From Tenacibaculum jejuense (GTDB taxonomy: Bacteria; Bacteroidota; Bacteroidia; Flavobacteriales; Flavobacteriaceae), in NCBI RefSeq assembly GCF_900198195.1, contig NZ_LT899436.1, positions 3,741,001 through 3,805,000 on the forward strand: a stretch of 64,000 nucleotides of DNA. Direction: 5' to 3'. How positions within the stretch are numbered: position 1 is the stretch's first letter; each line of letters opens with the position of its first letter. Shown here in pieces: positions 1 through 9,550 of this stretch. Under the pieces are notes generated by a model, which made no database searches, was not told the DNA's origin, and saw only the letters and a program-made list of their open reading frames with translations. The translations under genes were made by a program, and so were the position numbers.

Positions 1-1
1 T

Positions 2-379
2 CATTTAGGATATAGTACATCTTTAGGCGACTTGCCTTTTTATGCTAAATCTTATTTAGGATTTAATAATAGAACTGAAGGTTTTTCTGATGAATTTAGA
101 ACAGGATTAGAAGCAGGAATTAATGTATTCGATTCTAAACTTTGGCTAATTACAAGATTAAATGTTGTAAAATCTTTTAACAACGGAACATTAAGCGCCG
201 TAAATAGTAACGGAAGTATTTTTGCTAACAATATAGAATTTAGCAGTTTTGGATTTGAAGCTGCTTATCACATCACTAAAAAACTAGGTATTTCATTAGG
301 TTTTGACTCTGCTTTTGATGGAAAAATCATTGCAGCTAGTCCTTCTTTCTCTGGTGGAATTTTCCTAGATATTAAGTAG
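2..379 (+). CDS. Outer-membrane beta-barrel protein, C-terminal end (5' partial)
   Basis: The reading frame is open from base 2 with no start codon, so the gene begins outside the window and only the last 125 residues are seen. They show the alternating hydrophobic/polar pattern of outer-membrane beta-strands with glycines at turns, and end in a strand typical of a barrel C-terminus. Bacteroidota have many such barrels and I cannot assign a substrate. A TTG at base 32 could be read as a start, but the frame upstream is open and of the same character, so it is internal. Convergent with the next gene across a shared terminator. Confidence 0.6.
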   Translation, partial: HLGYSTSLGDLPFYAKSYLGFNNRTEGFSDEFRTGLEAGINVFDSKLWLITRLNVVKSFNNGTLSAVNSNGSIFANNIEFSSFGFEAAYHITKKLGISLGFDSAFDGKIIAASPSFSGGIFLDIK

Positions 380-400
380 GTCATTTTTCATTATATACAG

Positions 401-436
401 AAAAAGCCTTCACATTTTTTAGTGAAGGCTTTTTTA
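401..436. terminator. Bidirectional rho-independent terminator
   Basis: A stem of about 13 bp (AAAAAGCCTTCAC paired with GTGAAGGCTTTTT) with a short T-rich loop and T-runs on both strands. It lies between the convergent outer-membrane protein and radical SAM genes and can serve both. Confidence 0.85.
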
Positions 437-457
437 TTTCTGCAATACGCTATAATA

Positions 458-1522
458 TTAAAATAACGACATTTGATTCGTTTGAAACTTATCAAAAATT
501 GTACAATCAAATTCTGGTATTTTTTTATCTTTTAAATATAGTTTTCTTGCCAATTTAAACTGCATTGCTATTTGTTCTGCAAACTTCCCTTCACCTTTCA
601 TTCGCACTCCGTAACGCGATTCATTTAAAGTTCCGTTATGACAATCTTCTATTTGATGTAATATTTTTTCTGCTCGATCTGGGTACGTTTTTTCAACCCA
701 TTTTTTAAAAATCTCACCAATTGCTCCGTTTAATCTTACTACTGTATAAGCAACGGATTTCGCTCCTAGTTCACTTACTTTTTTTACCAACGGTAAAATT
801 TCATGATTATTGATTGCTGGAATAATTGGCGCCATCATAACATTAACAGGAATATTATTCTCAGACAATATTTTAACTGTTTCTAATCGTTTTTTAATTG
901 TTGCGGTTCTAGGCTCTAAAATACGTCTTGTTTGTTCAGATAAAGATGTGATCGAAATATTCACTTTTAATAAATTCAAAGAGGCTAACTCTTTTAGAAG
1001 ATCTAAATCTCGAAGTATTAAAGCATTCTTCGTAATTATTCCTACCGGATGTTTTAACTTCAATAATACTTTTAATATTTCTCTGGTAATTTCTAGTTTT
1101 TTCTCAATTGGCTGATAACAATCTGTATTTCCAGAAAGCATAATCGGAATCGCTTCCCAATTTTTTCCTCTTAATTTTTTCTCAAGTAACTCTGCTGCAT
1201 TCTTTTTGTATAAAATCTTTCTTTCAAAATCTAATCCAGCTGAATATCCCCAATATTCATGAGAATTTCTTGCGTAACAATAGATACAACCATGTTCACA
1301 ACCTTGATAAGGATTCATTGAAAATGAAGCTCCGATATCTGGACTTGTAACTTTATTCACAATGGTTTTTGGAAAAATCTCTAAATATGCAGTTTTGTTC
1401 TGATCTGCATCTTCATTTTCAGCAGCACAATAATTTAAGAAGTCATCTAAAACCTCGTGACTATGTTGTAAAAACTTATTATGAGTATTATGTTGCGCAC
1501 CTCTTCCTTTGATATAATCCAT
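458..1522 (-). CDS. PA0069-family radical SAM protein
   Basis: Radical SAM enzyme of about 354 residues. The cluster motif is CEHGCIYCYARN (CX3CX2C) near residue 85, followed by HEYWGYSAGLDFE, the signature of the PA0069 / spore-photoproduct-lyase-like family. The N-terminus MDYIKGRGAQHNTHNKF is the typical start of the family. I therefore prefer the ATG at 1522 over the one eight codons upstream at 1546. The in vivo reaction is not established for this family. It stands alone between a terminator and a divergent-looking gap, with no partner that would hint at a substrate. Confidence 0.85.
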   Translation of the reverse strand: MDYIKGRGAQHNTHNKFLQHSHEVLDDFLNYCAAENEDADQNKTAYLEIFPKTIVNKVTSPDIGASFSMNPYQGCEHGCIYCYARNSHEYWGYSAGLDFERKILYKKNAAELLEKKLRGKNWEAIPIMLSGNTDCYQPIEKKLEITREILKVLLKLKHPVGIITKNALILRDLDLLKELASLNLLKVNISITSLSEQTRRILEPRTATIKKRLETVKILSENNIPVNVMMAPIIPAINNHEILPLVKKVSELGAKSVAYTVVRLNGAIGEIFKKWVEKTYPDRAEKILHQIEDCHNGTLNESRYGVRMKGEGKFAEQIAMQFKLARKLYLKDKKIPEFDCTIFDKFQTNQMSLF

Positions 1523-1655
1523 AAAAATTACTTTAATTAAATTCACATGGAATGATCTTTATTGAGAAAAAGATGTAAAAACTCCTCAATACAACCTCGA
1601 TACAGAAACCGAAACCATTCTTTAATATTACAAATTTAACAAAAATATGTTTGAA

Positions 1656-3971
1656 TTAATCAGGTAAACGATCTCTATCTTTTTTATTTCTGTTAAAACG
1701 ATACGTAACATTAAGTCTAAATTGAGGTCCGAGTAAAGCTCTTTCATTTAAAATAGTATAATCAGCGCCAGAAATGGTTTGTGTTTGTACTCTAGAATTA
1801 AAAACATTCTGAATATTCGCAGTCACCGAAATTTTATCGTTCCAAAAGTCTTTACTCAAACCTAAATCAGCAACAAAAATCGGTTCAGTTATAATTTGGC
1901 CAGAAGCACGTTCTCCTTGATAATTTAAATTGGTTTGAATTGTAACCGCTGGTAATTTCATTCTTGAATTCAACTTAGCTGTCCACGCATTATCTTTTAC
2001 ATTAAATAAACCTTGTTGCTGAAAGCTGAAATAATTGATTTCTCCCATTAATCGCCACCAAGAAAAAGCCGCATATTGAATTCCTAACTCAGCTCCTACT
2101 CTGTGTTCTGTTCCAGAATTAATTTGTTTACTGATAATTGCTCCATCGCTATTAGCACTCACTAAAGTTTCAAACAGCTGCGTTGTATATTGATAATACA
2201 CTGATGGATTTATCGTAAAACCTTTCCATTTCTTTAGAAAACCGACATCGAAAGCATCTGTAAACATTGGATTTAAATCAGGATTACCTACTCGAATATT
2301 TCTTCGATCTGCAATTCCGCCAAAAGGATTTAATTGCCAAAAACGTGGCCTTCTAATTCTTTTACTATAACTTAATTGAAGATTTGTTCTTTCATTAAAA
2401 TTATAAGTCAGGTGAACCGTTGGAAATAAATTAGAATAACGTTTATCTGTTTCAAAAACATTCTTTCTATCAGTACTAGAAGTGTTTGTGTATTCGCCTC
2501 GTAAACCTAATAAATATTGAAGTTTGTTTTTTCTATTTCCATATTGAACATAAGCCGCATAAATTCGTTCTTTATACGTTAAAAGGTTATCCAAACTGTC
2601 AATCAAAATACCATTATCCCAAACTTTGTAATCGCTATCAATATCTCTTACTTCACCTTTAATTCCTAACTCTAAATGTGTTTTTGGTTGTAAAGGCAAT
2701 TTAAAATCAGCTTGAAACAGTAGATCTTTACTACTTTCTATATCTCTACTCTGTAATATGTTTGGTGAATTACCATTAATATCTTCTTCAACAAATTCAT
2801 TTTCATCATCATCCCAAAAATCATATTGAACATCGATAGTAAGTTGCTGTCCTTTTTTAGTAAACTTTTTCACATGATTAAATTCGATTCTACTAAAATT
2901 TTGAGGTTCTCTATAGTTTTCTCTATTTAAAATTGAGTTTTGTAAACTCTTATCTGAATCAAAAAAATCGAACTTAAAATCTACAAAACGCTTACTCACA
3001 TTACTTCTTAAAAAATAGCTAAACGTAGTCGTATTTTGTTTATTGAAATAAATATCACTTCCCACATACAAATTGAACACATTTCTTCTGAATAAGGTAT
3101 TTCTCTCTAAATCTAAAAACGACGTTGGTCCGTTTCCATCGAAATTCTCTCGAAAAATTGATCCTTTATATTCAAATTCTTGCAAACTATATCTCGCATT
3201 TGCAAAAACATTAAATGTTTCTTTTTTATAATTTACATTATAATTTATTCCATGATTCGCAGGTTCTCCTGTTGTTAATTGTAAAGAACTACTAAAACCT
3301 CCTATCTTATTTTTCTTTAAAATAATGTTTAAAATTCCAGCCGTTCCTTCGGCATCATAACGAGCAGACGGATTCGTAATTACTTCTACTCTCTCTATTG
3401 TAGAAGCAGGCAATTGTTCCAATCCGTTATTAGAAGTTAACACAGAAGGTTTTCCATTAATTAAAATACGAACATTTGCATTTCCGCGTAAACTAACCGC
3501 TCCATCTAAATCAACATTCACAGACGGAACATTATTTAAAATATCTGTTGCATTACCTCCTTTTGCTATTAAATCTTTTCCAACATTAAATATTCGTTTA
3601 TCTAATTTATATTCTGTTGTAGATCGTTCTGTTCTAATTTCAACTTCTTCTAATTGTGTACTATTTTCTTCTAAAAATAATGTTCCTAAATCTTCAAATT
3701 TTTCAATCTTTTTTAATTTTATAGTTATTGGTTTAAACCCCACAAAATCTACTTTAATATCATATATATCAGGTTTCACTTCCACTGAAAATTCTCCTTT
3801 CTCATTAGCTGAAGTTCCTGTTAAAAATTTTTCCGATTCTGATTTCATAACAATAATTGTTGCGAACTCTAACGGTTGTTTCGTTTTCTTGTCTACTACT
3901 TTTCCTTTTACTGTTACTTGACTAAAAACGCAAATATTAAGCAACAAAGCACATAAGATAATTACCCTCAT
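1656..3971 (-). CDS. TonB-dependent receptor, CarboxypepD-reg plus outer-membrane barrel
   Basis: A 771-residue outer-membrane receptor. Signal peptide (residues 1-17, ending CVFSQ), then a carboxypeptidase-regulatory-like beta-sandwich (about 20-105, VTVKGKVVDKKTKQPLEFAT), a plug domain (about 125-220, with SLRGNANVRILINGKPS and TNPSARYDAEGTAGILNI) and a large barrel to the end. The class is the OMP_b-brl_3 family, common in Bacteroidota without a SusD partner. It probably takes up or recognises a TonB-dependent ligand whose identity is not visible. It is divergently placed from the LytS/LytTR pair across a 210-bp gap, which makes regulation by that pair possible but unproven. Confidence 0.85.
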   Translation of the reverse strand: MRVIILCALLLNICVFSQVTVKGKVVDKKTKQPLEFATIIVMKSESEKFLTGTSANEKGEFSVEVKPDIYDIKVDFVGFKPITIKLKKIEKFEDLGTLFLEENSTQLEEVEIRTERSTTEYKLDKRIFNVGKDLIAKGGNATDILNNVPSVNVDLDGAVSLRGNANVRILINGKPSVLTSNNGLEQLPASTIERVEVITNPSARYDAEGTAGILNIILKKNKIGGFSSSLQLTTGEPANHGINYNVNYKKETFNVFANARYSLQEFEYKGSIFRENFDGNGPTSFLDLERNTLFRRNVFNLYVGSDIYFNKQNTTTFSYFLRSNVSKRFVDFKFDFFDSDKSLQNSILNRENYREPQNFSRIEFNHVKKFTKKGQQLTIDVQYDFWDDDENEFVEEDINGNSPNILQSRDIESSKDLLFQADFKLPLQPKTHLELGIKGEVRDIDSDYKVWDNGILIDSLDNLLTYKERIYAAYVQYGNRKNKLQYLLGLRGEYTNTSSTDRKNVFETDKRYSNLFPTVHLTYNFNERTNLQLSYSKRIRRPRFWQLNPFGGIADRRNIRVGNPDLNPMFTDAFDVGFLKKWKGFTINPSVYYQYTTQLFETLVSANSDGAIISKQINSGTEHRVGAELGIQYAAFSWWRLMGEINYFSFQQQGLFNVKDNAWTAKLNSRMKLPAVTIQTNLNYQGERASGQIITEPIFVADLGLSKDFWNDKISVTANIQNVFNSRVQTQTISGADYTILNERALLGPQFRLNVTYRFNRNKKDRDRLPD

Positions 3972-4181
3972 TTTTTATTTTATAATTAAAATTGAGAGAT
4001 AAAAATCATCAGTTTTTACAGTGATAAATCATAAAATAGACAGACACTAAGGAAAAGTCGACGATTTAAACATTTACTACAAAAACATAAATTCAGGAGA
4101 GAAAAAATCACATTTAGGCGTAGAAAACACGAATTCATCGATTCTTGATTGGATAAATAAGCAATTGAGTATTTTTGAAAT

Positions 4182-5276
4182 ATGGTAGACTTCTTTGAAA
4201 AAATCGCTAACTATATAAAGTCAAATAGGGTTGTAAAACACCTAATATTTTGGAGTGTTTTTACAATTTTTAACCTAATTAGAGATATTGCTGCTGGATC
4301 GCATAGAGGAGAAAAATATCCTATTTATGAAGAATTAATTCCTTTAACTTCAATTATTAGCGATATCCCTGCAATTATTACTTCTTATTTAGTTGTTTAT
4401 ATCTGTTTTGAGAAATTTATTAAAAAACAAAAATACGTTTTAGGTATACTTTTATTTATCGTCATTATTTACATTATGGCGAACTTATATAGGTTATACA
4501 ATATTCATATCATTGAAGGTGTATATAGAGTACCTCCTTTTCACAAGGAATCACTTTTAGAAATTATTAAAACTCCTAGATATCTAATACCTAATTACAT
4601 TCCTTCATTAGTTTATATTAGTTTTATTTTTACTGCTGTAAAATATCACTTTGAAAGTGAGGAAAAAAGAAGAAATCAACTTGAAATAGATAAAGAAAAA
4701 GTCGACTTAGAATTAAAAACATTAAAAGGTCAATTAAATCCGCATTTCTTATTCAATACTTTGAATAATATTTATTCATTGTCTATACTAAACTCGCCAC
4801 ACACTTCTAATGCAATTGCAAAACTTTCTGAAATGTTAGATTTTGTATTATTTAAAAGTGATGATGAACTGGTTTCTCTTGAAAATGAAATTTCACTAAT
4901 TGAAAACTATATCACACTAGAAAAACTTCGTTATAATGAAGATTTACAAATATCATTTACTAAAGACATACAAGCTTCAAATACGATCCCTCCGTTAGTT
5001 TTATTATCATTAGTTGAAAACGCTTTTAAACACGGAGAAAAATCAAATAGTACAGCTCCAGAAATACATATCGATTTACAAAGTACAGAAGATCAACTAA
5101 CTTTTAAAATTTCGAATTCCATTACTAATTCCGAAAAAGTTAAAACACGAAAACCATTAGGGTTGGTCAATATTAAAAAACAATTATCTTTAATTTATGG
5201 TTCGCAATATTCTTTAGAAATTAGCAACGAACCATCGAAATTGTTATTCACTGTTACGTTAATCATTAAAAAATAA
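4182..5276 (+). CDS. LytS/YehU-type sensor histidine kinase
   Basis: A 364-residue membrane kinase. Four hydrophobic segments (about 18-38, 55-80, 85-108, 135-155) precede a short coiled coil and a His_kinase domain whose phospho-acceptor motif is LNPHFLFNTLNN (His188). It is followed by an HATPase segment with the N-box LVENAFKHGEKS. This architecture pairs with LytTR response regulators, and one follows 17 bases downstream. The signal is unknown. The ATG at 4182 is the first in frame and no later methionine would keep the first membrane segment. Confidence 0.9.
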   Translation: MVDFFEKIANYIKSNRVVKHLIFWSVFTIFNLIRDIAAGSHRGEKYPIYEELIPLTSIISDIPAIITSYLVVYICFEKFIKKQKYVLGILLFIVIIYIMANLYRLYNIHIIEGVYRVPPFHKESLLEIIKTPRYLIPNYIPSLVYISFIFTAVKYHFESEEKRRNQLEIDKEKVDLELKTLKGQLNPHFLFNTLNNIYSLSILNSPHTSNAIAKLSEMLDFVLFKSDDELVSLENEISLIENYITLEKLRYNEDLQISFTKDIQASNTIPPLVLLSLVENAFKHGEKSNSTAPEIHIDLQSTEDQLTFKISNSITNSEKVKTRKPLGLVNIKKQLSLIYGSQYSLEISNEPSKLLFTVTLIIKK

Positions 5277-5293
5277 TTGCAAAAGAAAAGCAT

Positions 5294-6013
5294 ATGCCTT
5301 ACAAATGTGTTATTGTTGACGACGAGCCTTTGGCTATAAAACTTATAGAAAATCATATTGCTAAAGTTGATTCTTTAGAAGTCGTTGCAACTTGCAATAG
5401 CGCTATAAAAGCTTTTGAAATTATACACACTACTGACGTTGATTTACTTTTTTTAGATATTAACATGCCGAACTTAACCGGTATTGATTTTTTAAAAAGT
5501 CTGAAGAATCCACCAAAAACAATATTGACGACTGCTTATCGCGATTATGCTATTGAGAGTTACGATTTAGAAGTATTAGATTATTTATTAAAACCCATCA
5601 CTTTTGAACGTTTTTTTAAAGCCGTAGAAAAATTTACGCGTTCTCATACTAGTAATAATAATGAAAGAACTTTTAATGCAAATAATGAAGAACATGATTT
5701 TTTGATTATCAAATCAGGAAATAAGCATCATAAAGTTTTCACTGAACAAATTATTTATATCGAAAGCTTAAAAGATTATGTTCGTTTTCATTTAGAAGAC
5801 GACAAACGTATTGTAGCGAAACATCGCATAAGTGAGATTGAAAAAAAATTAGATACCAAATCGTTCTTAAGAGTTCATCGTTCGTATTTGATAAATACTC
5901 AAAAAATAACAGCATTTACTTCTCATGACATAGAAGTAAATGCTGTAGAAATTCCTATCGGAATTAGTTATAAAGAAAATACTATTTCGTTCTTACAACA
6001 ATTAAAAAGTTAA
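5294..6013 (+). CDS. LytTR-family response regulator
   Basis: A 239-residue regulator. The receiver domain (1-120) has the acidic pair DD at 9-10, the phospho-acceptor Asp55 in LLFLDINMP and the conserved Lys in LDYLLKPI. A LytTR DNA-binding domain occupies about 138-236 (FLRVHRSYLINTQKI). It is the partner of the kinase upstream and is translated from an ATG 17 bases after its stop. LytTR proteins usually bind paired direct repeats and control secreted or surface functions. The target genes are not evident. Confidence 0.92.
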   Translation: MPYKCVIVDDEPLAIKLIENHIAKVDSLEVVATCNSAIKAFEIIHTTDVDLLFLDINMPNLTGIDFLKSLKNPPKTILTTAYRDYAIESYDLEVLDYLLKPITFERFFKAVEKFTRSHTSNNNERTFNANNEEHDFLIIKSGNKHHKVFTEQIIYIESLKDYVRFHLEDDKRIVAKHRISEIEKKLDTKSFLRVHRSYLINTQKITAFTSHDIEVNAVEIPIGISYKENTISFLQQLKS

Positions 6014-6027
6014 TCGATATAATTTTG

Positions 6028-7092
6028 TTATAGTACTTTTCGTGTTTTATCCATTAGGTAAAAATCAGCTAAAACTAAAGCTGTTAAAGCTTCAACAACT
6101 GGCACCGCTCTTGGTACAACACAAGGATCGTGTCTTCCTTTTCCTTGTATTTCTGTTGCTTCACCTTCAGAATTAATTGTTTGCTGATTTTGCATTATTG
6201 TAGCGACTGGCTTAAATGCTACTCTGAAATAAATATCCATTCCATTTGAAATTCCTCCTTGAATTCCTCCAGATAAATTTGATTGTGTAGTTCCATCTGG
6301 ATTAAAGATATCATTATGTTCAGAACCTTGCATTTTTGCTCCGCAGAAACCACTACCAAACTCAAATCCTTTAACAGCGTTGATAGACAACATTGCTTTT
6401 CCTAACTCTGCATGAAGTTTATGGAAAATTGGTTCACCTAAACCAACAGGTACGTTTTGAGCAACACAAGTAATTGTTCCTCCGATTGTATCACCAGCTT
6501 TTCTAATTTCTTTAATCTTATCGATCATTTGTTCAGCAGATTTTTCATCTGGACAACGAACAATATTAGATTCTGTTTTAGAAAAATCTAAATCCTGATA
6601 AGGTTTATCAATAAATATATCTCCAACAGAAGATGTAAATGCGTTAATAGAAATATGAGCAAGTAATTGTTTTGCTAAAGCTCCAGCAACTACCCAGTTT
6701 GCAGTTTCTCTAGCAGAAGTTCTACCTCCACCTCTATAATCTCTTATTCCGTATTTTTTATCGTATGTGTAATCGGCATGTGAAGGTCTATACACATTTG
6801 TATTATGATTATAGTCTTTACTTTTTTGGTTTGTATTTTTAATTACAAAACCAATTGGCATACCTGTACTTTTACCATCAAAAATTCCAGATAAAAACTC
6901 TACAGTATCTGGTTCTTTACGTTGTGTTACGATTTTTGACTGACCTGGTTTACGACGATCTAATTCTTTTTGAACAGCATCAAAATCAATTGTTACTCCA
7001 GCAGGAAAACCATCGATAACTCCTCCAATTGCTACTCCATGTGATTCTCCGAAAGTAGATACTCGTAATATATTTCCAAAGGAATTAAACAT
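6028..7092 (-). CDS. aroC: Chorismate synthase
   Basis: Converts 5-enolpyruvylshikimate-3-phosphate to chorismate, the last step of the shikimate pathway, using reduced FMN. The protein has the family start [15 protein letters not shown], the motif DRRKPGQS, and [12 protein letters not shown] in the flavin/substrate site. The frame is open up to 7149, but that adds 19 atypical residues. Homologues begin at [14 protein letters not shown], so I place the start at 7092 (354 residues, normal length). Convergent with the LytTR gene with only 14 bases between them and no visible terminator. Confidence 0.96.
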   Translation of the reverse strand: MFNSFGNILRVSTFGESHGVAIGGVIDGFPAGVTIDFDAVQKELDRRKPGQSKIVTQRKEPDTVEFLSGIFDGKSTGMPIGFVIKNTNQKSKDYNHNTNVYRPSHADYTYDKKYGIRDYRGGGRTSARETANWVVAGALAKQLLAHISINAFTSSVGDIFIDKPYQDLDFSKTESNIVRCPDEKSAEQMIDKIKEIRKAGDTIGGTITCVAQNVPVGLGEPIFHKLHAELGKAMLSINAVKGFEFGSGFCGAKMQGSEHNDIFNPDGTTQSNLSGGIQGGISNGMDIYFRVAFKPVATIMQNQQTINSEGEATEIQGKGRHDPCVVPRAVPVVEALTALVLADFYLMDKTRKVL

Positions 7093-7336
7093 TCTTTCTA
7101 ATTTTAAAACGAAGGTAACTATTTCACTTAAATCGAGAAGAAGAAGCACTCAGAAAAATGAGAATTATTATTAACTGTGTAATTTTAGATACACATTTTT
7201 AATTAGTTTTTAAGATCTGCTCTATCAGAACATTTGATCAACATAAAAAAGGCTTAAAAAAATCAAAAACTAAAAAACTGAAAGTAAATTATTTACAGAT
7301 TTATTTAAAAATACTTTTCAAAAAAGTTACATTTTA
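7093..7336. other. AT-rich gap upstream of aroC and tRNA-Ser
   Basis: About 250 bases without a convincing gene. It should hold the aroC promoter on the minus strand and leads into the tRNA-Ser promoter on the plus strand. I see no conserved RNA or repeat in it. Confidence 0.4.
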
Positions 7337-7368
7337 TTTTCTCTAAATAAAAAAGGTTCTTATATTTG
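7337..7368 (+). promoter_or_regulatory. Promoter of tRNA-Ser
   Basis: A perfect Bacteroidota -7 element TATATTTG at 7361-7368, with a T-rich -33 region (TTTTC at 7337) about 20 bp upstream. Transcription would start about 7374, 25 bases before the mature tRNA. Confidence 0.75.
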
Positions 7369-7399
7369 CACCCGCAAAACGGTTAAACGTTTTCGGCCT

Positions 7400-7484
7400 G
7401 GTGAAATGGCAGAGTGGTCGAATGCGGTGGTCTTGAAAACCATTGACTGTAACAGGTCCGGGGGTTCGAATCCCTCTTTCACCG
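7400..7484 (+). tRNA. tRNA-Ser (TGA)
   Basis: An 85-nt class II tRNA. The acceptor stem is GGTGAAA/TTTCACC with G as discriminator. The anticodon loop CTTGAAA gives anticodon TGA at 7434-7436, there is a long variable arm, and the T-loop is GGTTCGAATCC. CCA is not encoded. It reads UCN serine codons. Confidence 0.97.
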
Positions 7485-7486
7485 CG

Positions 7487-7516
7487 AAAAGCTTCAAGGA
7501 AACTTGAAGCTTTTTT
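7487..7516 (+). terminator. Terminator of tRNA-Ser
   Basis: Stem AAAAGCTTCAAG/CTTGAAGCTTTT closed by a GAAA (GNRA) tetraloop and followed by a T-run, starting two bases after the tRNA. Confidence 0.9.
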
Positions 7517-7618
7517 GTTTTTATCTACTTCCTTCCATGTGACTTTCTATTTTTTTTGTTTCTAATGAATTGTAATTCCCTCCACTAAGATTATAAATCA
7601 AGAAACAAAAAAAACAAG

Positions 7619-8536
7619 ATGTCAAAAAAAACAATTTATCTTTTAGGTATACTAATCACAATTATTCTAGGTACATTTTTAAGTTGGAAATATTGTTGTA
7701 CCACAAACATAGATTCACAAAAAACAATTGCTCAACCTGCACAAAATCCTGAATCTATTAAGGAAGAAACTCCAAAATTATCTTTCGGGAACATTGATGA
7801 AAACGGCAATATTAATTTTTCCTTTGACAATATAAAATTTAAAAAATCTAGTATGGATTTTTCTCCTTCTTTTATGTCTGGGTTAGACACTGAACTTAGT
7901 GAATTAAAAGATTTCGTGGTTCAACCTGAAAACGAAAAAGCTTTATCGATTACAGGGTATTATATGAGTGATGAAACGAATAATTCTATTTTTCCGAATA
8001 TTGGATTAGCACGTGCTATAAAAATCAAAAACTACATGTCTTCTCGTGGTATTCCTACAAAGTTGATTGATATTTATGGTGAACTTAATGATACCTTAAC
8101 TGTAACTACAGATAATACCATGGAAAAACCCATTAAGTTTAGTGTTGGGAAATCTAAGGATTATAGTAAACTCATAGAGAGAATAATGAAAGAAATTGAA
8201 GAGAATCCTCTAGTATTAGAATTCGATTCTGGACGATTACAATCTGAATTTACATCTGAACAAAGAATAAAAATTGTAAATATATCTACGTATTTAGATA
8301 AAGTTGATAATGCTAATTGTTTAATTACTGGACATACAGACAATACTGGTTCTACAGAAAGTAATTTAACTCTAGGCTTGAAAAGAGCTAATTTCTTAAA
8401 GGATTACATTATTAGAAGTGGAATATCAGAAAACAAAGTAAAAACTACTTCTAAGGGTGAAAGTTCACCTGTAGCAAGTAACAAAACTGAAGCAGGAAGA
8501 CAAAAAAACAGACGTGCTACAGTATCTATAAATTAA
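7619..8536 (+). CDS. OmpA-family protein with two OmpA-like domains, N-terminally anchored
   Basis: A 305-residue protein. A single hydrophobic segment (residues 5-24) acts as signal anchor. The C-terminal domain (about 195-305) is a clear OmpA peptidoglycan-binding fold: LITGHTDNTGSTESN, a helix LGLKRANFLKDYI, and the Arg-rich end GRQKNRRATVSIN. Residues about 60-185 look like a second, degenerate copy, with GYYMSDETN where GHTDNTG would be and NIGLARAIKIKNYM where the helix would be. It probably binds the cell wall at the envelope. It ends 9 bases before the convergent moaA stop. Confidence 0.85.
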   Translation: MSKKTIYLLGILITIILGTFLSWKYCCTTNIDSQKTIAQPAQNPESIKEETPKLSFGNIDENGNINFSFDNIKFKKSSMDFSPSFMSGLDTELSELKDFVVQPENEKALSITGYYMSDETNNSIFPNIGLARAIKIKNYMSSRGIPTKLIDIYGELNDTLTVTTDNTMEKPIKFSVGKSKDYSKLIERIMKEIEENPLVLEFDSGRLQSEFTSEQRIKIVNISTYLDKVDNANCLITGHTDNTGSTESNLTLGLKRANFLKDYIIRSGISENKVKTTSKGESSPVASNKTEAGRQKNRRATVSIN

Positions 8537-8545
8537 AAAATATAC

Positions 8546-9550
8546 TTAACCACCTATAGTAATCATACTTCGGTTATTATGGTTGGTTAAGTTTTCAAAA
8601 TCTTTGCTATCTGTCATTCCAGAACGAACGGCTTTCTTTTTACGAATTGCACTTTGAATTATGGGTTCAATAGAAATTCCTGCTCTGTATGTACTTAGTA
8701 AATCTGTTTCTGATGTAGAGAATAAACAATTCTTTAGTTTGCCATTCGCAGTTAATCGAATACGGTTACAAACATCACAAAACGGATTGGTTACTGAAGA
8801 AATAATTCCGAAACTACCTTGGTAAGCATCAATTTTAAAATTTCTTGCTGTAAAATTATCCTCGTGAGGCAAAGGAACAACTACATCTTTTGAATATTTA
8901 GCCTCAACCTGATTTAAAAGCTCATTATAACTTACTAATTTAGATTTATCCCATCTATTTCCGTCAAAAGGCATAAACTCTATAAAACGGACTGAAATTG
9001 CTCTATCTTTCGTAAATTCTACGAAATCGATAATTTCATTATCATTAAAACCTTTTAACAACACAACATTCAGTTTTACATTAAAACCTTCATCTAATAA
9101 TAACTGTGTATTTTCAAAAGCTTTTTTAAATTGATCTCGTTTTGTTATTGTATTGAATTTTTCAGGATGTAAAGTATCTAAACTTACATTGATTGTTTTT
9201 AACGATGACTTTTTTAATACCTCAATATTTCTATCCACTAGAATTGCATTTGTGGTCATTGAAAGTTCAATAGGCAATTTAGAGAGTCCAGAAATAATCT
9301 CTTCAAAATCTTTTCTCAGCAAAGGTTCTCCACCTGTCAATCTAATTTTAGTAACTCCATGTTGCACAAACAATGCTGCAATATCAATTACTTCAGCAGC
9401 CGTCATAATTTGATTTCTAGGAGACAATACTACTCCACTTTCGGGCATGCAATAGGTACAACGTAAATTACACTTTTCAGTAAGTGAAATTCGTAAATAA
9501 TTATGATGCCTACCAAAAGTATCTGTTAGTATATTTTGTCTCTTACTCAT
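8546..9550 (-). CDS. moaA: GTP 3',8-cyclase (MoaA)
   Basis: Radical SAM enzyme that converts GTP to 3',8-cyclo-GTP, the first step of molybdopterin synthesis. It has the N-terminal cluster motif CNLRCTYC (CX3CX2C). The C-terminal second cluster uses FCDVC and a further Cys in LKNCLF. The protein ends in the essential Gly-Gly tail (ITIGG). Length 334 is normal. It is the last gene of the Moco operon, and its ATG shares one base with the moaCB stop (TAATG), so translation is coupled. Confidence 0.97.
   Translation of the reverse strand: MSKRQNILTDTFGRHHNYLRISLTEKCNLRCTYCMPESGVVLSPRNQIMTAAEVIDIAALFVQHGVTKIRLTGGEPLLRKDFEEIISGLSKLPIELSMTTNAILVDRNIEVLKKSSLKTINVSLDTLHPEKFNTITKRDQFKKAFENTQLLLDEGFNVKLNVVLLKGFNDNEIIDFVEFTKDRAISVRFIEFMPFDGNRWDKSKLVSYNELLNQVEAKYSKDVVVPLPHEDNFTARNFKIDAYQGSFGIISSVTNPFCDVCNRIRLTANGKLKNCLFSTSETDLLSTYRAGISIEPIIQSAIRKKKAVRSGMTDSKDFENLTNHNNRSMITIGG

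Noticed and set aside
810..1115. Plus-strand frame inside the radical SAM gene
   Set aside because: It is a shadow of a well-supported enzyme on the other strand.
4170..4177. TATTTTTG as promoter of the LytS gene
   Set aside because: It matches the -7 consensus but lies 5 bases before the ATG, so transcription would start inside the coding region and no later start codon fits.
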